Below, in pieces: positions 30,718 to 40,594 of a stretch of DNA of 64,000 nt. Both the position numbers and the translations under genes were made by a program. Under the pieces are notes generated by a model. The model saw only the letters and a program-made list of their open reading frames with translations. It was not told the origin of the DNA and searched no databases. This DNA comes from Blattamonas nauphoetae (lineage: Eukaryota > Preaxostyla > Oxymonadida). How positions within the stretch are numbered: the first letter of the stretch is position 1; each line of letters opens with the position of its first letter. Location of the stretch: assembly GCA_033064195.1 (NCBI GenBank), contig JARBJD010000035.1, positions 124,001 to 188,000 on the forward strand, given 5' to 3'.

Positions 30718-33009
30718 CTAGTCTTGAGCCTTCGGTTGATGCTTTCTCTCGAATTTTCCTTTGGGATTTGGTACACCCGGTCCAGCCCCAACAGGGTTGC
30801 CCGCATTCTGTGGGGGAGTGCCTTGTGGATGAATGTTTGGATAAACTGGCTGCATTGCAGGAGTTGGGGATGCATTTCCGGTGCCCTGTCCAGCCATCAC
30901 ATTCTGCTGTCCCATCGGTGGCTGTTGGTGATTGGCTGGTTGTTGATGGATACTCGGAATGTTGGGCGGAGGACCTTGATTGATATTGGGCGGGTGAATT
31001 TGATGGATGCCTGGAGAAGGTTGGTGGATGTTTGGAGGGGGAGATTGACTTGAATGTTGACGGATGTTCTGAGGAGGGGTCTGATGAGGAGGAAGTTGGC
31101 CAGTCCGATTCGGAGGCATTTGGTGTGGGAGCACCTGCGGATTGGGTTGGTTCTGTGTTGTAGCGACTGGCCTGGGGATCTGGCCTGATGGGCCGTTCGG
31201 TCTGATGGGGATTTGATGCGGAGAAGGACCAGCCGTTGCTTGGACATTTGGTTTAAAGTTAAGTGCTGTTGGGCGAACGCTTCTTGCTTTAGCTTTGGGT
31301 TGTTGAGCGACTCCTTGAGGTCCTGCGACGCCAGGCATGACTGGTCGACCTTGGTTTCGAGGGACTGTTGGTGTGACAGGCGGGGGTGATTGTCGACGCT
31401 CTTCAGCAGAGCGTTGGGAGGATTGCTGACTGCGCAGTTCGACTGGGATTGTCGGCATCTTCTGCATTGGCACGTACGGTCGACTGAAAAGATCGGTCAG
31501 GAACTTCTCTCGTTCGTTTGTCTCTGCTCTCAACTTTTGTTTCACCAGCTCGTATTCCCTTCCGATCCGCTCAGCATGGTCCTTGAGCTGTTTGATCTCC
31601 TCATGGGCACGCTGCAGTTCCTCGGTTGTTCTGATATACTGCGTCTGGAGATCGCCTCCGTAGTTTCCCGGGTTCTGTGTTGGAAGAGACGTGGGTGGTT
31701 GTGGTGGAATTGATGGTGGGATGCTTCCAAACTGAGTCGGATTCTGCTGCCCGTATTCTTGTCCACCGAAGGGTTGGTTCTGCTGCCCGTATTCTTGTCC
31801 ACCGAAGGGTTGGTTCTGCTGCGAAGGAACGGGAGGGGGTGGAGAGTATGCCTGGCCATCGTTCGGGTTGATCGGTTGGGGCGGATTGTAGACACCCTGC
31901 TGGTGAGGGTATGGACTCTGCTGGTGAGGATATGGACCCAGCTGCTGTGGATTGTATTGACTCGGTTGTGGTGAAGGGTACTTGCCCTGCTGTTGCGAAT
32001 CATACCCAAATTTCTGATGTGTCTGTCCGGTTGGACTCTGTTCTGAGAAAAGCGTCGAATTCAGTGCGTCGTTGGAGGGGCCAGGCTGAGGATGGAATTG
32101 CGAGGGTTGTGGGAGGAAGTCGGGAGGTGAAGAGTTCCAATGGAGATGGCTGTCTTGGTTTTCAAGTTGGTCTGTTGGGACTTTTGGGTATGTGCGGATG
32201 GTGTCCTTGGATGGGAGGAGTGAGCTTTGCTCGGATGGTTGAGATTGGTCCGGAGGGATGGGAGGGACTTGGTGGTTGATGGGTTGGAAAGAGGATTGTT
32301 GACTGATGGTGGGTTGTTGAGTTGGGGGAGCGATCGCGTTTTGGATGTCGAGCAATCGGACAATCATCTTGGATCCATCTGAGTTGGAGATGGACACTTT
32401 CAATTCACGAGGCTGAGCAGATTGTTGGCACGACTCCGCAAGTTCGGCAAGAAGAGGCCGTTCTTCATCTGAGAAATCCAAAAGCATGTCAAATCCGTCC
32501 ACTCTCAAAAAATATGATTCAGGAAAATCGTTAGTCGCATAAACAATACCACTGGCAGTCTCAACTGTGGATCCTGTCAAACTCCCTGGAAGACTGCTCA
32601 CGGAAATCTCACATTCAGAGAGGAATCGTTCGTACTCCTCCCCTGTCGAAGTGGCAGAACATGGCGAAAAGTTAATCAGGGTGAGATAAGGGTAACCACT
32701 TACAGGGTCATAACCAGTGATTGTGGCAGTGAATTGAAAAGATGTGCCAAGGTGCTCCAGGGCGAGTCTCTGCTCTTGTGAGCAAGTGATGTATGCATAT
32801 TTGATGAGATTTCTATCTGTGAGAGAGAACTCGGCGGTGAAAAATGGGTATGCTTGTTCATCGACATCAAAAGAGTCTGGAACAAGAGTGGCGACGCCAT
32901 GAATTTGGGTGTTCAAATAAGCTGGATAATGAAGGTAGTTTGCGATGAAGTTTGGTGAATACTTTCGAATTGTTTTGAAGAATTGTTGATTAGTGAGTGT
33001 GTCTGACAT
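30718..33009 (-). CDS. Large Pro/Gln-rich protein with N-terminal globular domain, 763 aa
   Basis: A single intronless frame. Residues about 1-225 look globular (FFKTIRKYSPNFIANYLHYP and further beta-rich text). From about 230 the protein is low-complexity Pro, Gln and Ser, with a direct duplication of NQPFGGQEYGQQ. A short coiled coil (TTEELQRAHEEIKQLKDHAE, about 455-500) interrupts it before another Pro/Asn/Gln tail ending in a basic KGKFERKHQPKAQD. This build is common in RNA-granule, transcription or endocytic scaffold proteins, but nothing assigns it. The N-terminal domain is not recognised. Confidence 0.75.
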   Translation of the reverse strand: MSDTLTNQQFFKTIRKYSPNFIANYLHYPAYLNTQIHGVATLVPDSFDVDEQAYPFFTAEFSLTDRNLIKYAYITCSQEQRLALEHLGTSFQFTATITGYDPVSGYPYLTLINFSPCSATSTGEEYERFLSECEISVSSLPGSLTGSTVETASGIVYATNDFPESYFLRVDGFDMLLDFSDEERPLLAELAESCQQSAQPRELKVSISNSDGSKMIVRLLDIQNAIAPPTQQPTISQQSSFQPINHQVPPIPPDQSQPSEQSSLLPSKDTIRTYPKVPTDQLENQDSHLHWNSSPPDFLPQPSQFHPQPGPSNDALNSTLFSEQSPTGQTHQKFGYDSQQQGKYPSPQPSQYNPQQLGPYPHQQSPYPHQQGVYNPPQPINPNDGQAYSPPPPVPSQQNQPFGGQEYGQQNQPFGGQEYGQQNPTQFGSIPPSIPPQPPTSLPTQNPGNYGGDLQTQYIRTTEELQRAHEEIKQLKDHAERIGREYELVKQKLRAETNEREKFLTDLFSRPYVPMQKMPTIPVELRSQQSSQRSAEERRQSPPPVTPTVPRNQGRPVMPGVAGPQGVAQQPKAKARSVRPTALNFKPNVQATAGPSPHQIPIRPNGPSGQIPRPVATTQNQPNPQVLPHQMPPNRTGQLPPHQTPPQNIRQHSSQSPPPNIHQPSPGIHQIHPPNINQGPPPNIPSIHQQPANHQQPPMGQQNVMAGQGTGNASPTPAMQPVYPNIHPQGTPPQNAGNPVGAGPGVPNPKGKFERKHQPKAQD

Positions 33010-33203
33010 TCTGTTGTGTTGATCCCGCCCCCAACAAAATTCGTGGAGTCATTTTAGTAATTGGAATATTTATTCATTGAACAGAGGCTAATCTGAATTA
33101 TGAAGATAGCCCAGATTGACTCTTCAGAATAGTTTTTGAGAGAACTATCGATTGAATGCAAGTTTGATAAAGCAAAGTGAAAACAACACCAAATAACTCG
33201 CCA

Positions 33204-35480
33204 TCATCTTCCTCGAAGATCCACCAACTTCAATTCCCAATCATGCTCAGAAAGTCCAGCGAGGAAGTGATTTGAGGGAAGATCTCGTGAGATTCCGATG
33301 ATTTCGCGTGTAAAGCCCGTCCACTGCGATCCGTCGAGGACAGTGGCGTGTGTGGCGATTCCGTAGAAAGGACGGGAAGGCAGCTGCTCGCCTTCGTGTC
33401 GGTGGAAGCCTGAGAGAGGGCATTTTCGGAGGACAGCTTCGCCGACAGAGGAGAGAGTGAAGACAGCAACACTGAGGAGAGAGAGATGGAGGAGAAATGA
33501 GAAAAAGAGAAGAAAATAGAAAGAAGACGAGAGATGAGAAATGAGAAAATGAGAAGAAAAAAGAAAGAAGACGAGAGAAGAAGAGAAATGTTGGGCGAGG
33601 AGATGGAAATCGGTCATACGAAGCCTCTCGAATCGCAACCACAATTGCGATGGATTCCGGCATCATCATTTGATATGGGAGGTGGGTGTGCAGGTCAATG
33701 CTTGACAGGAACGCCTTCTGCGTTGGGTGTGTGTGGATCCAGCCGATCATGATCAGCTCGTTCGACGATGTGATGTGTTCTTCCAACACTTCTTCCTTTT
33801 CGGCGACGACAGTGTCGCTGGTGCCGTGTTGTGGAGGCATGACAATTTGGGTGATCAGGAGGACACTCACTGTTGGGGTGTTTGGAGCTGATGAGAAGAG
33901 AGAACGAAACAAATATGATGGGAAGGGGGTTCGATGAGTAAAGAGATGGATGAAGACACGAGCTTAACAAATCCGAGACAAATGAAAAGATATCTGAACG
34001 AAGAACCCAACAAAGAAGTGAATATCACACTGTTCACCATTCCTTTCGAAAAGCGGGCTAAAAACTGGATGGGAACATCAACCATTCTTCCGCAGAGGAT
34101 CCCGCAGGTCTCGATGTTGATTGAGTTGTTGTAGTGTGCTGCCTGGATGAACATCTGAAAGAGAGCCGACGAGAGAAACACGTGTCGGACAGGACCCGTG
34201 GCTTGTGTCATCATGCTTGCTTCAGGGATGAGGAGAGTGGTGTGGATGTCGACGCCTGACGGGGCGAAGTTGGAATTGAGAGCAACTTGAGAGACTGAGG
34301 AAGAGGACGGACCGAGAAAGGGCTTGTTTGGGTCGTGGTTGAGAAGGGAGGATGGGATGCCTTGGTTGGCATGTGTGACCATTCGATATTGTTGCTGCAT
34401 GGGAGGGTAACCACTCGGGACAAGAGCGGTGGGCGATGGCTGTTGGAAGGGAGCAGGATTGGATGGGTGGGGCTGGGGAGGCGGGGGGTAGGTGATTTTG
34501 GTGGCGGAGGGGGGAGGAAGGAAGGAGACGACAGATTGTTGAGGAGGTGGGTTCTGGGGCGGTTGGCCGAAGGAGATTGGTGCTGTGGGCGATAAATTAC
34601 TTGAAGGTGAAGGATTTTGAGGGATATTAAGGGCCGATTGTTGGAGTGTCGTTTGCTGTTTTGGAGGAGGAACGAATTGATATTGCGTGTTGTTTTGTGG
34701 CGGGACGTACTGTGACTGGCTGGCAAATGATGGTTCATTTGATTGTGTGAGGGAAAGCTTTTTGGAGGATTCGTATGAAAGTTGGAATGTTGTGTTCTTT
34801 CCTTCTTTTTCCCACCATTGTTCATTCGTAGTCTGGTTTGCAGTATCAGGTGGATTTTGGGAGGAGAGTGGCAGTGGTACGGGAGTATGGGTACCAGCCG
34901 ATGGAGTGGAAGGGGATGGAAGTGCGATAGAGTAATTTAATGATGTGTTTGCTATGACCAATTCCTTATTCGTTGCCGATCTTTCTTCATCAGGAGTTGA
35001 TTGTGTCGTTGCTCCGACTACGAAATTTGGGTGCATGGAACGTTGAATATTGATTTCATCATCAATCGGAAGTCCTTGTTTTAAACGATTCTTCACAATT
35101 GGAGTGAGATCCTCGAGAAGTGCAAGGCACTGATGACTTTTCTGGATTTCGAGGCGAGAAAACGAGAATGAACGAAGATAAATGCAAACTTTGTCAAGAT
35201 CTTTAAAGTGTTTCGCCTGTAGTTGCGGAGTAAAGCCTGGGTGATTTTTGATGATGTGGAGGTATACGCTAAGATATATTGTCACTGGAATTTTGAAAAC
35301 AGACTGTGTTCCACGTATGGCACTTCTGAATGCCGATTCTCTTTTGTTATGTTGACTACTGATGAGTGCAGTGCTTGTGACAGAGAAGAGCATGTTGATG
35401 TAGTAATGGATATTTTTCGAGGGATCATTTGGGATTCGTGATTCTTCTTCAGTAAAAATTGAATCAATTGTCTTGGCCAT
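33204..35480 (-). CDS. AMSH/STAMBP-type JAMM deubiquitinase
   Basis: AMSH proteins are zinc metalloproteases that remove K63-linked ubiquitin on endosomes, working with ESCRT-0 and ESCRT-III. Exon 1 (35480 to about 34031) encodes an N-terminal helical region (LDKVCIYLRSFSFSRLEIQK, MIT-like) and a long Pro/Ser/Gln-rich linker, then IETCGILCGRM. Exon 2 (33887-33620) holds the JAMM core: GWIHTHPTQKAFLSSIDLHT, with the His-x-His and downstream Asp zinc ligands, and YQMMMPESIAIV. Exon 3 (33471-33204) carries CPLSGFHRHEG, the AMSH-specific second zinc site, and the C-terminus. The donor of intron 1 is uncertain (34082 or 34030); only the latter keeps the frame with a GT. The linker is longer than in animal AMSH. 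Confidence 0.85.
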
Positions 35481-35605
35481 GAAACAAAACGATAAATAAA
35501 TGATGAAGTTGACGGAGATCAAAAATAAAGAAAGGGTTAGGGGAAACTTTTCTTTTTACCGCATATCATTTACGTTTTTCTGTTACATAAATATCATACC
35601 TGACG

Positions 35606-36616
35606 ATGACATATTCTCGCCCAACAAGAGGACCTTCCCCTGCTCATCCCCATGGACTGACCATCCAATGTCGTATGTGTTCTCTATCTCTCCACTTTAT
35701 CCACCTTTCAGCAACCCCACCATCAACTACTCAAGACAATCATCATCATGGTTTTGTTAATCTTCATTTTGAGCTGTCACCTTCCCTCCCGTGCTTGAAT
35801 GTCAACGAGGTCAGCAAATTTTTCGTGAATTCTGTTTTCTCTCAGAACGCTTCTCCATCGCCCACATTCTCTCAAACTCCTTCAAGTATCCATATCACTC
35901 CAACTTCTTCGCCAAAGTCGATTCCGTTCAATTTCTCCTTTCACAATCAACCAATCCAATTTCCGAACCTTTCTCCTACTTCTGCGAAACCTATGTCATT
36001 TGTTGGCACCGATAAACCACCACAAAAGATTCACATCGCTCACCTCGATAATTTCTTCAAATTACCCGTGTCGTCCGAGAACACGGGCACACTCCTCGTC
36101 AAAAACCTTCCCCGCAACACTCGCGATGATATGTTGTACACTCGCTTCTCACGATATGGACCCGTGAAAGATATCTCCAAAGCACCTGGAGGAGACACGT
36201 CTCGCTTCGTTTCATTCGAGAACCTGGAAGATGCAGAAAAGGCTCGAGTTACGGAGAACAAAACCCTTCTCATGAATAGTGTAATTTCAGTTGATTTTTC
36301 CCGGAAACAATCATCGCCCTCCCCTCCGTTTGTGTCTTTATCTTCTCATTTTCTCAGCAAATTCAACGAAAATCCTAGTCCTGTAGAATTGAGCCGGTGT
36401 GAATCTGGAACCTTGAATAACAAGTCTCCGACAATAGCTCCGAGGGAACCCGTGAAATATATCCCTTTGTCTAATTTCTTACCTCCACTTTCCACGCCAA
36501 CTCCGTCTCGGACCCCACATGAATCTGGGACAATTATTCGGCAGGAAAGGCAGGGGGCCCTTCAGTTTATCCTTTCAGAAGCACCATTTGCTGCTTTCTC
36601 CTCATGTGACCTGTGA
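35606..36616 (+). CDS. RRM-domain RNA-binding protein
   Basis: One RNA-recognition motif near the middle: GTLLVKNLPRNTRDDMLYTR (RNP2) and TSRFVSFENLEDAEKA (RNP1), then LMNSVISVDFS. The flanks are Ser/Pro-rich and disordered. The single RRM with the wording of NTRDD resembles Mei2-like or general splicing RRMs, but no orthologue can be named. A likely 39-nt intron (35673-35711, GTATGT to TTTCAG) is a multiple of three, so the frame stays open with or without it. The start codon lies 125 bases from the divergent AMSH start. Confidence 0.65.
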   Translation: MTYSRPTRGPSPAHPHGLTIQCRMCSLSLHFIHLSATPPSTTQDNHHHGFVNLHFELSPSLPCLNVNEVSKFFVNSVFSQNASPSPTFSQTPSSIHITPTSSPKSIPFNFSFHNQPIQFPNLSPTSAKPMSFVGTDKPPQKIHIAHLDNFFKLPVSSENTGTLLVKNLPRNTRDDMLYTRFSRYGPVKDISKAPGGDTSRFVSFENLEDAEKARVTENKTLLMNSVISVDFSRKQSSPSPPFVSLSSHFLSKFNENPSPVELSRCESGTLNNKSPTIAPREPVKYIPLSNFLPPLSTPTPSRTPHESGTIIRQERQGALQFILSEAPFAAFSSCDL

Positions 36617-36740
36617 AGATTTCCAATTTTCGTCTTTCTTGACTTTATTTCCTGAGGGATCTTCATCATCCATGTCTCTTGATTTCCTCGTCTAATTAAC
36701 CTCTTTTTGCCCGAAACAGAGATCCCATAAAATTAGTATG

Positions 36741-38383
36741 TTATTTGGACGTGATTGAGAGAATATTGTCCCAGACTTCTCTCTGAACAAGCATTTTACT
36801 GTGCGAGAACCCCTCAAATTCATAAATTTTCACTGGCTTCAGTTTGAGCTTCTTTTGTGTCTTAGTTTGAGTTTTCCAAAGCGTAGGCATGGTGAGGAGA
36901 GACGCTAAAGGAACGGTTCCGTCCCCATCAGAAACACCAGTGATTGTGGGGACAGCATTCGGGTTAGTTGCATTCAAGGCGTATGTGAGGGGAGTCAGGA
37001 GGCGATGCGAATAAAGGACATGCATGGTCACATTTGGATGTTGCTTGTTGGTGGTGAATGGAAGGTTGAATGCTCGAGCGTCGAGAATGTCCTGAGAAGA
37101 TGAAGGAAGAACGAGAAAAATATGTGAATGGACTAATTGAGAGAAATTGAGATCAGCGAACGATAATTGATGTTCAGAGATCAAGACGAGAGAATGGAGA
37201 GAGGTCAGACAGTTCGACCGAGGAGGGAGAGTAATTTAGAAATATTGTTGGAAGAAAACGACAAATCACCGTATTTGATGATCGTTGTGTTGCTTTCAAA
37301 GGCCGGTTCAGTTGGAATCATCGTGATTAGACCCGCTGGAAGGATGTTGAGAAGAACAAAGAGAAAGCATACCCATTCCACGAAGAGCCTCATAAAGAAT
37401 TGTGGGATCAATTCCATACCCAAAATCTGAGGGAGCAATGAGTGATGCAATAGCTTCAGGAGCCCCATTGAAGGGAGTTCCGAGCGATATAAGAGAGGCG
37501 ATGTGCTCATCTTTCCATTCCTGAAAAATGAGATATATATGAGGAATGATAATAGAAAGGGAATATCACTGACCTGTGTGACTTCTTGTGAGAGAAAGTG
37601 ATGAGAGAAGACACCACCCAATGAATGGCCGATCAGATGGACCCGCTTTCCAGTTGTTTTGTGAACTCGCTCGATCAGCTTTTTGAAGGTGGAGTATTGC
37701 CCGTTTTGCCTCATCTCTGATGGAATGGAGAGACGGAAATCAAACTTAGAGACAATTAAGAGATAAGAGGAGGAACAAAACACGAAATCTAAGGGAATAA
37801 ATAACAGAGAAGTCGAGGAGCAGTCAAACTGGGGCACCAAACAAATCGACATTTGGGGTATATCCGGATTTGACGAGATATTTATTCATTGCTTCATAAA
37901 TCGAGAAAGAGTGCAATGGTGGAAACAGGTTTTCAACACCCTGAATTTGTAAACGATAGAAAAGGAAAAACTGCGAGATCTCCAAAATCGACGGGCTCAA
38001 CTTCAACTCCCTTTTCGTTGTAGAATCGATGAGTCGTCTGGTTGTAGTGAGTACGAGCGTTCTCAACAAAGCATGGCAATTCCCAAGGAACAATGATTTG
38101 TGCTGTTAACTATACACATGAAATGATGGAAATATAAGACCCAGAAGCGAGCCCAAGTGCGTTTCTTTGGACAGGATCGTTTTGGAGAATGATGTGCCTT
38201 TGAGAATTGATATTTCAGACGAGATGATCCAATTCCAGGGAGTTCGATGATAGGTTCCCGTTCAGTGAAGTTTTTGGTTGGATTTGGTCCAGGATTGAGC
38301 AACCATTCTGACGGTTGTGGAAGATCAAAGAAAGAACAATGTACTGCAACTGCGAATGAAAGAACTCCAATAATATTGGTCAT
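36741..38383 (-). CDS. LCAT/PLA2G15-family acyltransferase or phospholipase
   Basis: A lysosomal or secreted alpha/beta-hydrolase that acts on phospholipid acyl chains. The N-terminus is a signal peptide (IIGVLSFAVAVHCSF), followed by PIIELPGIGSSRL, the family's opening motif. Later exons give FWVL, the DFGDL stretch, GVENLFPPLHS, YTPNVDLFGAPV and the nucleophile elbow GHSLGG (near 37640). The second exon set gives DGDGTVPLASL (catalytic Asp) and GFSHSKML (catalytic His). All three catalytic residues are present. Six or so short introns are needed, for example near 38245, 38140, 37970, 37830, 37560 and 37160; exact borders were not all fixed. It could be the lysosomal phospholipase or a PDAT-like transferase. 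Confidence 0.8.
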
Positions 38384-38877
38384 ATAGAATCAGGGTTGTT
38401 GCAACGAATGACAGATAGATGTTCGTATTCTGTAGCCGGTTTAGGTTAACATCTGTGAATTCTGGGGAATGACAGCGAGATGTTACGATCCTCCTGAGAA
38501 AAAGAACATTAATGGTCATTGGTTTTAGATACAATTTGGAAAACTACTTGTGTAAGCTAAGGTCATGATAAGACCCTTTAATTATTTTTATTTTCTTCTC
38601 AATTCGGGGTCCACTTTCTGCATCTTACAATTTGTATTGTTTGATCAGATATTTCCAGTAAGCATCGTTTTATCTTCCCATATTAGGCTCATTCCAACCA
38701 TCTCTCCAGAGTCAGTTAACCTCGATTTAGTGTTCCTATTCACATGATAATTGATCTTGAAGAAACTCCAGATGAAACTGTTCCTTCAGAACGTCTCTTT
38801 TTGTCTAATTGTAAGGCTATCTCTCTCATTTCCGACATCTAGAGAATCCTCGTTCACTCCAAGAACTCCGACAAAAT
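38384..38877. other. Upstream region, no certain gene
   Basis: A short minus-strand frame (38325-38534) and a plus-strand ATG at 38744 exist. A splice from the latter (donor 38811, acceptor 38842) would create a stop in the NOPCHAP1 frame, so it was not used. Confidence 0.35.
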
Positions 38878-39218
38878 ATGCTTCCCCCATCATCACTCCT
38901 CGATCGACTAAATTCTTTTTTGCCCATGATGAGGGAATCAAATGATATTTTAATCCGCCAGCTCCAGAGTGGAGAACTGAAACCGGAAGATGTTGACCCA
39001 GAAGCGGTGGATGAGGAAAATGGAGATTTTGTTGAGATGGTATCCAATATTTTGACTAAATTCATCCATTTGATCATAATTAGGACGTGGGTGTTGGCGT
39101 ATTTGAGGAAAATGCCAATGAAGAAGAAAACCACGAAATTATCATACCAGGAATGGATAAACCTGGGTCAACACCACATGACGGGATTTCAATCATTTCA
39201 TCGAATGAGCAAAAATGA
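38878..39218 (+). CDS. NOPCHAP1-like box C/D snoRNP assembly factor, 98 aa
   Basis: Animal NOPCHAP1 (C12orf45) bridges NOP58 to the R2TP chaperone during snoRNP assembly. The conserved core is seen here as SLLDRLNSFLPMMRESNDIL (family: SLLDR-x-x-x-FLP-x-x), followed by an acidic stretch and EMDVGVGVFEENA, matching the family's EMDVALFEM end. Two exons, 38878-39039 and 39084-39218, joined over a 44-nt intron, give this continuous motif only when spliced. The short acidic C-terminus is typical. The start is the first ATG in frame with the core; an upstream exon cannot be excluded. Confidence 0.65.
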
Positions 39219-39534
39219 TACACATGATCCCAAATGATTTCAACGGTATATAATCAAATAATACGATCACTCGTTGGGAATCAACTTGCATTGACTACTA
39301 ACGTCGTTGCACGCGTGAAAGAGATGAACATGACATTGACTCATTTGAACTTTGACGGGAATGCCGAATCGTCCTTTTGGCTTTTGTGTACGAGGTGTTT
39401 CTCTTGTTTTGAGAGATCAACCTGTGAGAGATGTTTTCCGAAGTGATTGTTGGTGTCTTCGACCCAAAATGAGAAAAGAGATGCGTAGGTGTCAAGTAGG
39501 ACAGATTTAAAGATGAAGATTTGGTGAGATGGAG
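39219..39534. other. Intergenic, no feature seen
   Basis: Short convergent spacer between NOPCHAP1-like and SR protein genes; a small plus-strand frame (39234-39446) has no recognised family. Confidence 0.35.
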
Positions 39535-40564
39535 TTATCTGCGACCTCTTGGCGAGCGAGAACGGGAATATCTGGAGCGTCTGGGTGAGCGAGAGCGGGA
39601 TCGAGAGTACGATCTGTAACGATGGCGACGCGGGGAAGGAGAGCGACTGTAGCGGCTGCGGTATCCATCTCCTCCACGAGAGTACGAATCACGATAATTG
39701 CGAGGAGGCCCACTGTCAAATGTGAGGAGATAGTGAAGTTATATAAATAAGGGAGACAAAAAACAATGTATGAAAATGGGGGTAGGCGAAAAAATAATGG
39801 AGAGATTGAAATAAAGGGAGGAAAGGATGACAGACCGTGGGATCCGTTTGGAAGAAAACTCGACGCTAATCGTGTCTCCTCCAAGTTGAGCACCGTTCAA
39901 TTTGTTCAACGCCTTTTCGGCATCAGTGACTGTGCGATATTCCACAAACATGTGATTCCGCTGGTAGACAAGTTGGACAACTGGAGCTTCGTTGTTGAAG
40001 AGATCGTACAACCTATCCTTATTGACGTGAACTGGGTCAAATCCAACAACAAATAGAGTCTCGCTTGGAGCAACTGCACCACTCCCTGGAGGCAACCTAA
40101 ACGGCACAGCGAGTGAAAAAATTTGAAGTTAAAAGAGCAAAGACAAACCTACGCTGTCCCTTCGTTATTTCGACACGGACTGGTTTATGTTGTGGATGAA
40201 GAGGTTGTCCATCCATTTCACGAATGACTTGGTTTGCGTCACCACGGAAAGTGACAAAGGCAAAACCACGCTTCATGTCTGAACGAATCAAAAATCAGAT
40301 TAAGAAGGAATGTCCGATGAAGAGCGATCAGAAAATCATACCAACAGATTCAACTGTTCCATATTTGCTCACTGCTCTGCTAATATCATCCTTTGTTGTG
40401 ACAGAAACCAGATGACCAATCCAAATGATGGATGGCTTATCCTCTCCCGCTGGAGACTGAACACGTTCTGGAGTAGCACTGCGTGGTGAACGAGGAGCTG
40501 GCGATGCACTCCTTGGAGAACGGGGTGAACGGCTTCTTCCTCTTTCAGGGGATGGTGACGACAT
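39535..40564 (-). CDS. SR-type splicing factor with two RRMs and an RS tail
   Basis: The N-terminus is rich in Ser-Pro and Arg. The first RRM reads PSIIWIGHL then, after a short intron, RGFAFVTFRGD. The second has SETLFVVGFDPVHVNKDRLY and NHMFVEYR. The last exon is a classic RS domain (SRSRSRSPRRSRYSRSR). Introns lie between GTVESV and DMKRG (about 40333-40278), after KGQRR (about 40150-40100) and before RGPPRNY (about 39837-39713). SR proteins bind exonic enhancers and recruit the spliceosome, which suits an intron-rich genome. Divergent from BOP1: only 30 bases separate the two ATGs, so the promoter must be shared. Confidence 0.85.
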
Positions 40565-40594
40565 CTTTCTGTGGGTTGATCTAGAAAAGCCAAC

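Noticed and set aside
38744-38842. Upstream first exon for the NOPCHAP1-like gene
   Set aside because: The obvious splice (donor 38811, acceptor 38842) creates a TAG at the junction, so the start at 38878 was kept.
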